Assembly (NCBI GenBank): GCA_050485745.1
Contig: JBJHBY010000043.1
Location: 1 to 18,114, forward strand
Origin: JBJHBY01 sp050485745
Lineage (GTDB): Bacteria > Pseudomonadota > Gammaproteobacteria > Pseudomonadales > CAMLJR01
Direction: 5' to 3'
Length of the DNA: 18,114 nucleotides
Shown here: positions 1 through 6,300 of the stretch, in pieces
Position numbering within the stretch: the first letter of the stretch is position 1
Layout of the letters: every line of letters begins with the position of its first letter
The notes under the pieces: model-generated
Told to the model about the DNA's origin: nothing
The model's input: only the letters and a program-made list of their open reading frames with translations
Databases searched by the model: none
Position numbers and translations under genes: made by a program

Positions 1-431
1 CACCCGTTCAGGGCAACGAAGCCCTTGTGAAACAGATATTTGAGCAGTGATTGCGGTGGCCGGTAGCGCACCCGACACAAACCCTCGCCGCGCTCGATCG
101 CGATGATCTCCGCCGTGGCATCGACATGCCCCGACAGCAGATGCCCGCCGATTTCCGCCCCCTGACTGGCGGAGCGCTCCACGTTGACCCGGCTACCCTC
201 GCTCAGGCCGGACAACGTGGTCAGGGCCAGGGTCTCGGCCATGACATCGAAGTGGACCTCGTGACCGTCGATCTCCGTGACGGTCAGGCAGACGCCATCG
301 ACCCCCACGCTCGCACCCCGGGCGAGACCGCCCAGGAGCCCGGACGGCAGCTTCACCGCCAGGTGCAGCAGCCCGCCCTCATGGCGTGCGGCGCCGACCG
401 GGCAGAGCGCCTGAACGATTCCGGTGTACAT
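1..431 (-). CDS. ribE: Riboflavin synthase alpha chain (partial, 3' end off the left edge)
   Basis: Riboflavin synthase converts two 6,7-dimethyl-8-ribityllumazine molecules into riboflavin and a pyrimidinedione in the cytosol. About 143 codons are visible from the ATG at 431 and the frame is still open at base 1. Seen directly: the N-terminal MYTGIVQ (the family start is MFTGIVQ), VGVDGVCLTV, then GGHLLSGHVD at the junction of the two lumazine-binding barrels, and later KYLFHKGFVALNG in the second barrel. The protein is normally about 200-220 residues, so roughly one third is missing. The start is supported by GGGAGG at 439-444, seven bases upstream. It lies 96 bases downstream of the LEA-type lipoprotein gene on the same strand. 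No FMN-riboswitch-like structure was recognised upstream. Identity is confident from the ordered motifs. Confidence 0.95.
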   Translation of the reverse strand, partial: MYTGIVQALCPVGAARHEGGLLHLAVKLPSGLLGGLARGASVGVDGVCLTVTEIDGHEVHFDVMAETLALTTLSGLSEGSRVNVERSASQGAEIGGHLLSGHVDATAEIIAIERGEGLCRVRYRPPQSLLKYLFHKGFVALNG

Positions 432-527
432 GCTGAGCCTCCCACTGCCGAATCCGCGACCGGCGGCGATTGTGCCATATCCAGGCTCGCCCCGACGCAG
501 ACGGCGAACATGCGGGTGGGCACGGCC

Positions 528-1013
528 TCAGCGCGCACCCCAGTCGACCACACCGTCGTGTCGTACCGGAATCGGCCGGCGCCAGAAGCCACTGGCGGGC
601 TCCAGCTCCGCACTCAGCCGGTAGTTCAGACGCTCGCGCGGTCGGGTGAGCAGATCCATCGCCAGGCTGGCACTGTTCAGCAAATGAATCGAGGCCGGCA
701 CCGTGTAGCGCACTTCACCACCGGCGGCGACCCGGAGGCGATCACGCGAGGTGCCCGAGGCCAGGGACACGCCCTCAACCTCGATATCGTAGTGCAATGC
801 GGCCAGGTCGAGAGCGAAACCGTTGGGGTTCATCACCGCAAGGTCAATGAAGACCTGCTGCCGCAATCCCTCGAGGGCACCCAGGCGCAGGCCGGTCACC
901 GACACCTCTGGCTGGCGGAAATCCGGGCGCAGGGAGCTGCAACCCGCCAGCACCGTGAGCAACACCAGCAGCAGGGCGGCGCGGAATCGACCGCAATGAA
1001 GGTTCAGCAACAT
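528..1013 (-). CDS. LEA type 2 / WHy-domain lipoprotein
   Basis: A 161-residue secreted lipoprotein. A basic N-terminus and hydrophobic stretch (about residues 8-22) run into a lipobox LAGC with the acylated cysteine at residue 25. The rest (about 35-150) is a beta-rich domain with the pattern of LEA-2/WHy proteins: FIDLAVMNPNGFALDL, then DIEVEGVSLASG and YTVPASI. Proteins of this family are thought to sit at the envelope and are linked to desiccation or stress tolerance, but bacterial members are poorly characterised. The start has GGAG at 1021-1024, seven bases away. A sigma-70-like promoter and a strong hairpin precede it (see separate entries). The lipobox and domain family are clear; the role is not. 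Confidence 0.85.
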   Translation of the reverse strand: MLLNLHCGRFRAALLLVLLTVLAGCSSLRPDFRQPEVSVTGLRLGALEGLRQQVFIDLAVMNPNGFALDLAALHYDIEVEGVSLASGTSRDRLRVAAGGEVRYTVPASIHLLNSASLAMDLLTRPRERLNYRLSAELEPASGFWRRPIPVRHDGVVDWGAR

Positions 1014-1048
1014 GAGAGCACTCCGGGAGGGGCGGCAGCCATACGAAA

Positions 1049-1080
1049 ACCGGGCCGGAGGCTTGCGCCACCGGCCCGGT
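1049..1080 (-). terminator. Hairpin with short U-tract in the LEA gene leader (terminator or attenuator)
   Basis: A perfect 10-bp GC-rich inverted repeat (arms 1049-1058 and 1071-1080, 12-base loop). On the minus strand it is followed by a run of four Ts (counting the last stem base) and then CG. It lies 149 bases after the OmpA-type gene stop and 35 bases before the LEA-type start. It may terminate the upstream transcript or attenuate the downstream one; the U-tract is short. Confidence 0.5.
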
Positions 1081-1162
1081 GCCAGGCTTCGTCTTGTAGT
1101 TTGTCGTACAGCTTGTCTGATGGTGCGACCGCCACAGTCCGCTTGTGACGGCGCACCATGAC

Positions 1163-1191
1163 TTTATATCGAACGATCGACCAAATTGCAA
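1163..1191 (-). promoter_or_regulatory. Sigma-70-type promoter candidate
   Basis: On the minus strand TTGCAA (1191-1186) and TATAAA (1168-1163) are separated by exactly 17 bases, matching the -35/-10 consensus at 4/6 and 5/6 in otherwise GC-rich DNA. Transcription would start near 1156 and run through the hairpin at 1049-1080 toward the LEA-type lipoprotein gene. Confidence 0.55.
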
Positions 1192-1229
1192 CAACCTCTA
1201 TCACAGCGCTTGCGCCAGGCGCTTCGCAC

Positions 1230-1883
1230 TCAGCTTGCCGGCAGCAGGTCAATTTCCACACGCCGATTCTGTGCACGCCCTTCCGGCGTGTCGTTGCTGG
1301 CAATGGGGTAGCGCGGACCGTAGCCGGTGGTACGCAGGCGCCCTGCGGGGATCTGCTGGTTGATGAAATACCGTGCGACACTGCCGGCGCGGCGCTCGGA
1401 CAGCTGCTGGTTGTACTCGAAGCTGCCAGTGGAATCGGTAAAGCCCTTGATATCCACCACCGTCTGATCGAACTCCTTGATCACCAGGGCAACGCTGTCG
1501 AGTACCGAGGTGAAACCGGAGCGGATCTGGTCGCTGTTCACGTCAAAGGTGACATTGCCGGGCATGATCAGCTTGATCTGATCGCCGTGGCGCTGCACGC
1601 GCACGCCGGTGCCCTCCAGGCGCTGGCGCAGGGCCGCCTCCTGACGATCCATGTAATAGCCGATACCACCACCGATGGCCGCACCGGCCACCGCTCCTGT
1701 TACCGCGCCGCGACGATCACCGGAAATCACCGCGCCCGCAACCGCACCACCAACGGCACCGATACCGGCGCCCTTGGCAGTCTGGCTGACCTTTTCCTCG
1801 CCGGTGTAGGGGTCGATGGCACAGCCACCCAGCAGAAATGCGGACATCGCGCCCGCCAGCACCACGGATTGCATCCTGGACAT
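1230..1883 (-). CDS. OmpA-family lipoprotein with glycine zipper (YiaD-like)
   Basis: A 217-residue outer-membrane-type lipoprotein. From the chosen start it has a short hydrophobic signal and lipobox LLGGC (Cys21). A glycine-zipper segment follows at about residues 38-76, with GxxxG/A repeats such as GAVGGAVAG and AIGGGIG. The C-terminal peptidoglycan-binding OmpA domain spans about 105-215, with the signatures VTFDVNSDQI, GFTDSTG (Asp150), LSERRA (Arg164/165) and the closing AQNRRVEI. Family members anchor the outer membrane to peptidoglycan. An ATG six codons upstream is open, but GGAGGAG sits between it and the ATG at 1883, so the inner start is preferred. The architecture resembles E. 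coli YiaD; orthology is not proven. Confidence 0.9.
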   Translation of the reverse strand: MSRMQSVVLAGAMSAFLLGGCAIDPYTGEEKVSQTAKGAGIGAVGGAVAGAVISGDRRGAVTGAVAGAAIGGGIGYYMDRQEAALRQRLEGTGVRVQRHGDQIKLIMPGNVTFDVNSDQIRSGFTSVLDSVALVIKEFDQTVVDIKGFTDSTGSFEYNQQLSERRAGSVARYFINQQIPAGRLRTTGYGPRYPIASNDTPEGRAQNRRVEIDLLPAS

Positions 1884-1980
1884 ACTTGGCTCCTCCAGCA
1901 TCAGGACAGGCCTGCATCATAGCGCCGGAGTGGCGAGCCGGGTACAGCGGAAAGCACAGGGGGAGGGAATTTCCTTGAAC

Positions 1981-1999
1981 GGCGCCACAAAAAGGCGCC
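1981..1999. repeat. Short hairpin (GGCGCC-N7-GGCGCC)
   Basis: Two GGCGCC arms at 1981-1986 and 1994-1999 flank a loop containing five As. It lies between the NTF2-like gene stop and the OmpA-type gene start. The U/A tract is in the loop rather than after the stem, so it is not a typical terminator. Confidence 0.3.
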
Positions 2000-2023
2000 A
2001 GTGACATGGCCACGGGGGCTCGC

Positions 2024-2437
2024 TCAGCCGCCCTCGGCGGGCCGGTCGGCGCACCAGCTGAGAATCTTGCAGCCGCGCACCTCAAAGCGATCATCCAGCT
2101 GGAACTCGTGCCAGCGCCCCGCCGCCAGGTAGCGGCCACCATGCCGGGTCAGGACCTGGCCGCAGTCCGTCTCGCTGATATCGCGGATCTGCCACTCCAC
2201 CTGCTCCGCCTGACCCAGGCCCTCCGCCAGGCTCTGCCAGATGGCATCGGCACCCACCGCGGACTCCAGCGTGCTCTGATCAAGACGGGATTCGTCGCTG
2301 AAGAAAGACAGGATGCGCTCCCGGTCGCGCTCCAGGATGGCATCAAACAGGCGCTCCACCACCTGACAGTTTCTGCCCACGCGCGGGCGTATCGCGGTCG
2401 TTGCCGGTTCTCCGACTGCTGCCACTGCTGGTTTCAT
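2024..2437 (-). CDS. NTF2/SnoaL-like small protein (LEH-like fold)
   Basis: A 137-residue cytosolic protein. The segment VVERLFDAILERDRERILSF followed by FSDESRLDQ and an internal AIWQSLAEGL matches the helical start of the NTF2-like superfamily, as seen in SnoaL and limonene-1,2-epoxide hydrolase-like domains. The end shows the usual beta strands (HEFQLDDRFEVRGCKILSW). Proteins of this fold act as epoxide hydrolases, isomerases or binding proteins, and no specific reaction can be assigned here. The first about 20 residues look unstructured. The start is supported by AGAGAGG seven bases upstream and by an in-frame TAG just before it. It is transcribed away from the PhoP-like operon. Confidence 0.7.
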   Translation of the reverse strand: MKPAVAAVGEPATTAIRPRVGRNCQVVERLFDAILERDRERILSFFSDESRLDQSTLESAVGADAIWQSLAEGLGQAEQVEWQIRDISETDCGQVLTRHGGRYLAAGRWHEFQLDDRFEVRGCKILSWCADRPAEGG

Positions 2438-2454
2438 GGGCGTGCCTCTCTATT

Positions 2455-2514
2455 GATCCGGCTGCTGACTTGGCTGTTGATCTGGCTGCCTGCCGTCTAC
2501 TCGATCTGGCTGCT
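2455..2514. repeat. Degenerate 12-bp tandem repeat in the gene-poor stretch 2438-2737
   Basis: Five 12-bp units in a row: GATCCGGCTGCT, GACTTGGCTGTT, GATCTGGCTGCC, TGCCGTCTACTC and GATCTGGCTGCT. The fourth is divergent. Read on the minus strand one frame gives a QQPD-type repeated tail ending at a TAG near 2449; that frame has no good start and no ribosome binding site. The rest of 2438-2666 holds no convincing gene. Confidence 0.6.
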
Positions 2515-2666
2515 GCTGTCGGGAGCCTTGCTGCTTGCCCTGCCCTGGCCGCCCCAGCCTGCTTCTTTCGCCGACCCAACCTTCCCCGAATTCGCCCGCC
2601 TTGAACAGCCCGAAAAGGCTGGTGACGGGTCAGGGTTGGCCATGTTGAACCAGCACGCAGAGGCCG

Positions 2667-2704
2667 CACGGTTCAGTCACGGTTCAGCTTGCCATGGATA
2701 GCCT
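2667..2704 (+). promoter_or_regulatory. PhoP-box-like operator and promoter of the two-component operon
   Basis: The 10-mer CACGGTTCAG occurs twice with an 11-base period (2667-2676 and 2678-2687). Written as half-sites it is GGTTCA-N5-GGTTCA, the layout of the enterobacterial PhoP box (GGTTTA-N5-GGTTTA). TAGCCT at 2699-2704, a fair -10 (TAnnnT), starts 11 bases after the second repeat. The site lies 51 bases upstream of the YcfJ-like start, which suggests autoregulation by the response regulator of the same operon. The repeat is seen; the binding protein is inferred. Confidence 0.6.
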
Positions 2705-2737
2705 GTACTTGTCAGCCATCGCGTGAGGAGAGCCGAC

Positions 2738-3241
2738 ATGAAACGCGCACTGATTCTGACCCTGACCCTGGCCAGCAGCGCCCCCCTGGCCCTTGCCGGG
2801 CCCGGCCGCGATTATGCGAAGGTCACCGACGTGCGCCCGGTGTACGAGACCGTGGCCTACCAGCAACCCCGGCAGCAGTGCTGGCAGGAGGCCGTGCACA
2901 GCGCGCCACGCAGCCACACCGCGCCGATCCTGGGCGCCATCATCGGCGGGGCCATCGGCAACGAACTCGGCAGCGGCAAGCGCAACAAGCAGGTCGGCGC
3001 CGTGGTCGGTGCCGCCCTCGGCGCCTCGGTGGGTAACGACATCCGCAATCGTCATGCGGCACCGGCCACAACCCACTACGCACAGCGCTGCCAGACCGTC
3101 TACGATACGCAGTACCGCAACGAGGTGGTCGCCTATGATGTGACCTACTCATACCGCGGCCAGCTCTACAGCACGCGCATGTCACAACACCCGGGCAAAC
3201 AGATTCCGGTGAATGTGCGGGTGGAGCCGGCACGCTGGTGA
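2738..3241 (+). CDS. YcfJ-like glycine-zipper 2TM envelope protein
   Basis: A 167-residue exported protein, first gene of the two-component operon. The signal peptide ends at ALA (residue 20). The body has DYAKVTDVRPVYETV, then QPRQQCW (Cys48), a glycine zipper at about 62-100 (GAIIGGAIGN and VGAVVGAALGASVGN), then RCQTVYD (Cys118) and AYDVTYSYRGQ, closing with RMSQHPGKQIPV. This order matches E. coli YcfJ along its length, although that protein is not well characterised. The glycine zipper suggests insertion in or contact with the outer membrane. The ATG at 2738 is chosen because GAGGAG lies seven bases upstream; a start five codons earlier is open but lacks this. The next gene follows after a short gap. 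Confidence 0.85.
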   Translation: MKRALILTLTLASSAPLALAGPGRDYAKVTDVRPVYETVAYQQPRQQCWQEAVHSAPRSHTAPILGAIIGGAIGNELGSGKRNKQVGAVVGAALGASVGNDIRNRHAAPATTHYAQRCQTVYDTQYRNEVVAYDVTYSYRGQLYSTRMSQHPGKQIPVNVRVEPARW

Positions 3242-3264
3242 ACACCCTGCTGGCAAGGGAACCG

Positions 3265-3525
3265 ATGAAGCCAACAGCCTCCATGCCTGGCCGCCTGGCC
3301 GCCGCCCTCCTGGCCCTGGCCCTGCTGTGCCAGCCGATCCAGGCTGACGCCCAGCAGCGGCCGATGACGGTGAACGAGGTCATCGAGTACGTCGAGCGCC
3401 GTCACCAGGGCAAGGTCGTGGACGTACAGACGCGCCAGACCGACCGCGGCACGGTCTACCTGGTGCGGGTGCTGAGCCGCGATGGCCGCGTCCGCACCGT
3501 CACTGTTCCCGCCAACGGACGCTGA
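3265..3525 (+). CDS. Secreted PepSY-domain protein
   Basis: An 86-residue small exported protein. The hydrophobic signal (LAAALLALALLCQPIQADA) is followed by a single PepSY-like unit: MTVNEVIEYVERRHQGKVVDVQTRQTDRGTVYLVRVL, broken here only by the turn, then DGRVRTVTVPANG. PepSY domains are found in the periplasm beside PhoP/PhoQ-like systems and peptidases and are proposed to modulate kinases or proteases. A GTG at 3238 is in frame and overlaps the previous stop, but the ATG at 3265 has AAGGGA just upstream and places a better signal peptide. The stop is three bases before the response regulator ATG, so the two are probably co-translated. Confidence 0.8.
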   Translation: MKPTASMPGRLAAALLALALLCQPIQADAQQRPMTVNEVIEYVERRHQGKVVDVQTRQTDRGTVYLVRVLSRDGRVRTVTVPANGR

Positions 3526-3528
3526 GCC

Positions 3529-4218
3529 ATGCGCCTGCTGCTGGTCGAGGACGAAACCGAACTGCGCGAGCGCCTGGCGCGACGTCTTGATGAAGCCGGC
3601 TATGCGGTCGACCAGGCCGCCGACGGCGTCGACGGCCTGCACTGGGGCCGCGAGGTCGATTACGACCTCGCCATCATCGACCTGGGCCTGCCACGGCTGG
3701 ATGGCCTGGAGCTGATCCGCAGCCTGCGCGATGCCGGCCGTCGCTTCCCCATCCTGGTGCTCACCGCCCGCGGCCGCTGGCAGGACAAGGTCGAGGGGCT
3801 CGGTGCCGGCGGCGACGATTACCTGGTCAAACCCTTTCACGTCGAGGAACTGCTGGCCCGGCTCAACGCCCTGATTCGCCGCGCCGCGGGCTTTGCCTGC
3901 CCCGGCCTGCGCTTCGGCCCCCTGCATATCGACAGCGCCGCCCAGACGGTGCAGCTGCAGGGGCGGGACATCGCCCTCACCGCCTACGAATACCGTGCCC
4001 TGGAATATCTCGCGCGCCAGCGCGGCAAGGTGGTGTCGAAGAGCGAACTCACCGAACACCTGTACGCGGAAGACGACGACCGCGACTCCAATGTGATCGA
4101 AGTCTTCATCGGGCGCCTGCGCCGCAAGCTCGACCCGGAGGGCCAGCTGCAACCCATCGCCACCGAGCGCGGCCGCGGTTACCGCTTTACCCTGCGGGCG
4201 GACGATGACCCGACCTGA
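3529..4218 (+). CDS. OmpR/PhoP-type response regulator
   Basis: A 229-residue two-component regulator. The receiver domain (1-118) has acidic residues Glu7-Asp8, phosphoacceptor Asp51 (in IIDLGLP), Thr79 and Lys101 (LVKPF). The C-terminal winged-helix DNA-binding domain (about 125-224) has LTAYEYRALEYLARQRGKVVSK and the recognition-helix region DSNVIEVFIGRLRRKLD, ending GRGYRFTL. The sequence resembles the PhoP/QseB branch, and the adjacent kinase is PhoQ-like, so PhoP-like is the best label. The protein should bind direct repeats such as that at 2667-2687. Its stop overlaps the kinase start by 14 bases, indicating coupled translation. Confidence 0.93.
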   Translation: MRLLLVEDETELRERLARRLDEAGYAVDQAADGVDGLHWGREVDYDLAIIDLGLPRLDGLELIRSLRDAGRRFPILVLTARGRWQDKVEGLGAGGDDYLVKPFHVEELLARLNALIRRAAGFACPGLRFGPLHIDSAAQTVQLQGRDIALTAYEYRALEYLARQRGKVVSKSELTEHLYAEDDDRDSNVIEVFIGRLRRKLDPEGQLQPIATERGRGYRFTLRADDDPT

Positions 4219-5596
4219 GGCACAGCCAACGCCGCCAGCCCCTCGCCAGGTACCGCTGTCCCTGGGGCGGCGCCTGGTGCTCGCCAGCCTGCTGGTGCTG
4301 CCCCTGTACCTGCTGCTCACCGGCTTTTTTCTGTCCAGCTCGTTCCACGGCAGCCAGGTGGCGGCGGCGGAACAGCGTCTGTTGGGCCAGCTGTACGCCC
4401 TGCTCGGCGCCCTGGAATTCGACAACGGCCATCCCGACCCGGCGCGGCGCCTGCGTGAACCACGCCTGCTGGAACTGCACTCCGGGCTGTACGCCTGGAT
4501 CAACGACGCGCAGGGTGAACTGCTCTGGCAGTCCCCGTCCAGCGATGGCCTGGACCCCCGCGTCTGCGCCCGCGCCATGGCCGCCGCCCAGCGCCTGGCC
4601 CCGGGACGCACGCGCCTGAGTACGACGCGTACGGAGCCGGTGCTGCTGCGCCTGCAGATGCCGGTGATCTGGGAACACGAGAGCGGCAGCGAGCAGGGTC
4701 TGCTGCTGACCGTCGCCGAGGAGCAGCGTCTGGTCACTGCCGCCACCAGCGCCTTCAATCGCCAGCTGTGGCTATGGCTGGGCGGCGCCGCCGCCCTGCT
4801 CACCCTGGCGCAGTGGCTGATCCTGCTCTGGGGCCTGGGCCCGCTGCGCCGCCTGACCGGTGATCTGGGCGACCTGGAGCGCGGCGAGCACGCCCGCCTG
4901 GACGGCCCCTACCCGCCCGAGCTGCAGGCCCTGGCGGACAACCTCAACCGCCTGCTGGAGCGCGAACGCGCCCAGCGCAGTCGCTATCGCAACCGCCTCG
5001 CCGACCTGGCCCACAGCCTGAAGACCCCGCTGGCGGTGCTGCGCAGCGAGACCCGGCCCGACGCCGAAACCCTGCACCAGCAGCTGCAACGCATGGATCG
5101 CATCATCGATTATCAGCTGCGCCGCGCGGTGGGCAGCCCCGGGCAGGCGGTTGGCGGGCGCCAGCCCCTGGCGCCACTGCTGCGGGAGCTCGCGGACACC
5201 CTGCGCAAGGTCCACGCCGGCCGCGACCTGGATATTCAGGTGGAGGTGCCCGGTGAACTGCAACTCGCCGGGGACCGGGAGGACTTGCTGGAAGTGCTGG
5301 GCAACCTGCTCGACAACGCCTGCAAGGCGGCGCGATCACAAGTGCGTATCGGGGCGCGGCGCCGCGGCCGCCTGGTGGACATCGATGTCGATGACGACGG
5401 CCCCGGCGTCCCCGCCGAACAACAGCGCAACATCCTCGAGCGCGGCCAGCGCGCCGATATCTATGGCGAGGGCCATGGCATCGGCCTCGCGGTGGTCATG
5501 GACCTGGTGGAAAGCCACGACGGCCGCCTCGACATCAGCCGCTCGGACCTCGGCGGCGCACGTTTCCGGCTGGGCTGGCCCGCGGCCGCCGACTAG
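4205..5596 (+). CDS. PhoQ-type sensor histidine kinase
   Basis: A 463-residue inner-membrane kinase. Membrane segments lie at about 24-45 and 188-212 and flank a periplasmic sensor domain of about 140 residues. A short HAMP-like linker (LGPLRRLTGDLGDLERGEH) follows. The H-box is DLAHSLKTPLAVLRSE with His270, the form seen in PhoQ-like kinases. The ATPase domain has the N-box (NLLDNACKAA, Asn371), G1 (DDDGPGV, 396-402) and G2 (GHGIGLAVV, 423-431). It should phosphorylate the regulator encoded just upstream. The stimulus is not readable from sequence; enterobacterial PhoQ senses divalent cations, peptides and pH, but this sensor domain cannot be assumed to do so. No good ribosome binding site is visible, fitting translational coupling. 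Confidence 0.92.
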   Translation: MTRPEAQPTPPAPRQVPLSLGRRLVLASLLVLPLYLLLTGFFLSSSFHGSQVAAAEQRLLGQLYALLGALEFDNGHPDPARRLREPRLLELHSGLYAWINDAQGELLWQSPSSDGLDPRVCARAMAAAQRLAPGRTRLSTTRTEPVLLRLQMPVIWEHESGSEQGLLLTVAEEQRLVTAATSAFNRQLWLWLGGAAALLTLAQWLILLWGLGPLRRLTGDLGDLERGEHARLDGPYPPELQALADNLNRLLERERAQRSRYRNRLADLAHSLKTPLAVLRSETRPDAETLHQQLQRMDRIIDYQLRRAVGSPGQAVGGRQPLAPLLRELADTLRKVHAGRDLDIQVEVPGELQLAGDREDLLEVLGNLLDNACKAARSQVRIGARRRGRLVDIDVDDDGPGVPAEQQRNILERGQRADIYGEGHGIGLAVVMDLVESHDGRLDISRSDLGGARFRLGWPAAAD

Positions 5597-5608
5597 CCTG
5601 GCCCGGGC

Positions 5609-5797
5609 TCAGTCGCCGTCGAGCACGCAGTGCTTGGCGTAGTCCGCGGCCTCATTGGCGCTCCAGTCGGCCTTGGACTTGGCATCCATCATCTCGCACC
5701 AGGCGGCGCTGCCGATCACTTCCGGCGAGCAGGCGCCCAGGCCGAGGCTGAGCAGGGGTGCGGCCAGCAGGGCCGCGAGCAGAGTCTTCCGTTGCAT
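5609..5797 (-). CDS. DUF3012 small lipoprotein
   Basis: A 62-residue lipoprotein. The signal LLAALLAAPLLSLGLGAC gives Cys23 as the acylation site. The mature part shows the DUF3012 pattern EVIGSAAWCEMMDAKSKADW followed by SANEAADYAKHCV, with two conserved cysteines (34 and 57). The family has no known function. Start ATG 5797 has AAGGAGA seven bases upstream; the longer open frame to 5869 is not supported. It ends only 12 bases from the convergent kinase stop, with no visible terminator between them. A hairpin (CCTCCG/CGGAGG, 5821-5836) lies just ahead of its ribosome binding site. Confidence 0.85.
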   Translation of the reverse strand: MQRKTLLAALLAAPLLSLGLGACSPEVIGSAAWCEMMDAKSKADWSANEAADYAKHCVLDGD

Positions 5798-5820
5798 GGC
5801 GTCGTTCTCCTTGGTGAGCA

Positions 5821-5869
5821 CCTCCGCTGGCGGAGGCGGAACCACCGTGGACGCGGACGCCCGGTCCAC
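5821..5869 (-). repeat. Two small hairpins between the MAPEG and DUF3012 genes
   Basis: CCTCCG-CTGG-CGGAGG at 5821-5836 and GTGGAC/GTCCAC at 5847-5852 and 5864-5869. Neither has a T-run on the minus side. They could slow transcription or occlude the DUF3012 gene's ribosome binding site, but this is uncertain. Confidence 0.3.
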
Positions 5870-5897
5870 AGTGGGCGAGGGCTGCCCGGGTGGCCGT

Positions 5898-6284
5898 CTA
5901 GACAGCCATCAGGTACAGCCAGATGACACAGCCCAGACCAACCAGCCAGACCAGGGAGCGCAGGATGTCCAGGTTGGCAAGATAGAACACCGCGTGCAGT
6001 ACCCGCGCCACCACGAACAGCACCGCGGCGATGGTCGCCTGACTGCCGGTGGCCCCCGCCAGATGTGCCACCAGCACCGCGCCGGTGAACAGCAGCAGCG
6101 CCTCCCAGGCGTTCTGCTGCGCCGCATAGGCCCGGGCCCCGGCGCCTTCGAGCCGCGCCGCCTGCAGCCTTGGCTGCTTGTTGTCGACCTGGCCAAACTG
6201 CTTGTTGCGGTGATAACCGCCGACCCAGGACAGCGCGATCGGCAGCAGGGCGACAATAAAAAGACACCAGAACGGGGTGGTCAT
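5898..6284 (-). CDS. MAPEG family membrane protein
   Basis: A 128-residue integral membrane protein with four hydrophobic segments (about 4-23, 59-77, 82-104 and 108-126). The polar loop after the first has ARAYAAQQNAWEALLLF, and there is ARVLHAVFYLANLDILRSLVW, which is the MAPEG pattern. Eukaryotic relatives are glutathione transferases or leukotriene synthases; for bacterial members the function is mostly unknown, with glutathione-dependent detoxification the common guess. It begins 16 bases after the ferritin-like gene's stop, so the two are very likely co-transcribed. GAGGAA upstream is a moderate ribosome binding site. Confidence 0.88.
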   Translation of the reverse strand: MTTPFWCLFIVALLPIALSWVGGYHRNKQFGQVDNKQPRLQAARLEGAGARAYAAQQNAWEALLLFTGAVLVAHLAGATGSQATIAAVLFVVARVLHAVFYLANLDILRSLVWLVGLGCVIWLYLMAV

Positions 6285-6300
6285 GGATGCGAGTTCCTCG

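Noticed and set aside
51..1148. A 365-codon plus-strand open frame
   Set aside because: It runs antisense across the riboflavin synthase and LEA lipoprotein genes and its residues lack any family pattern. High GC keeps opposite frames open.
3166..4803. A 545-codon minus-strand open frame
   Set aside because: It is antisense to the PepSY, regulator and kinase genes, whose motifs are complete on the plus strand.
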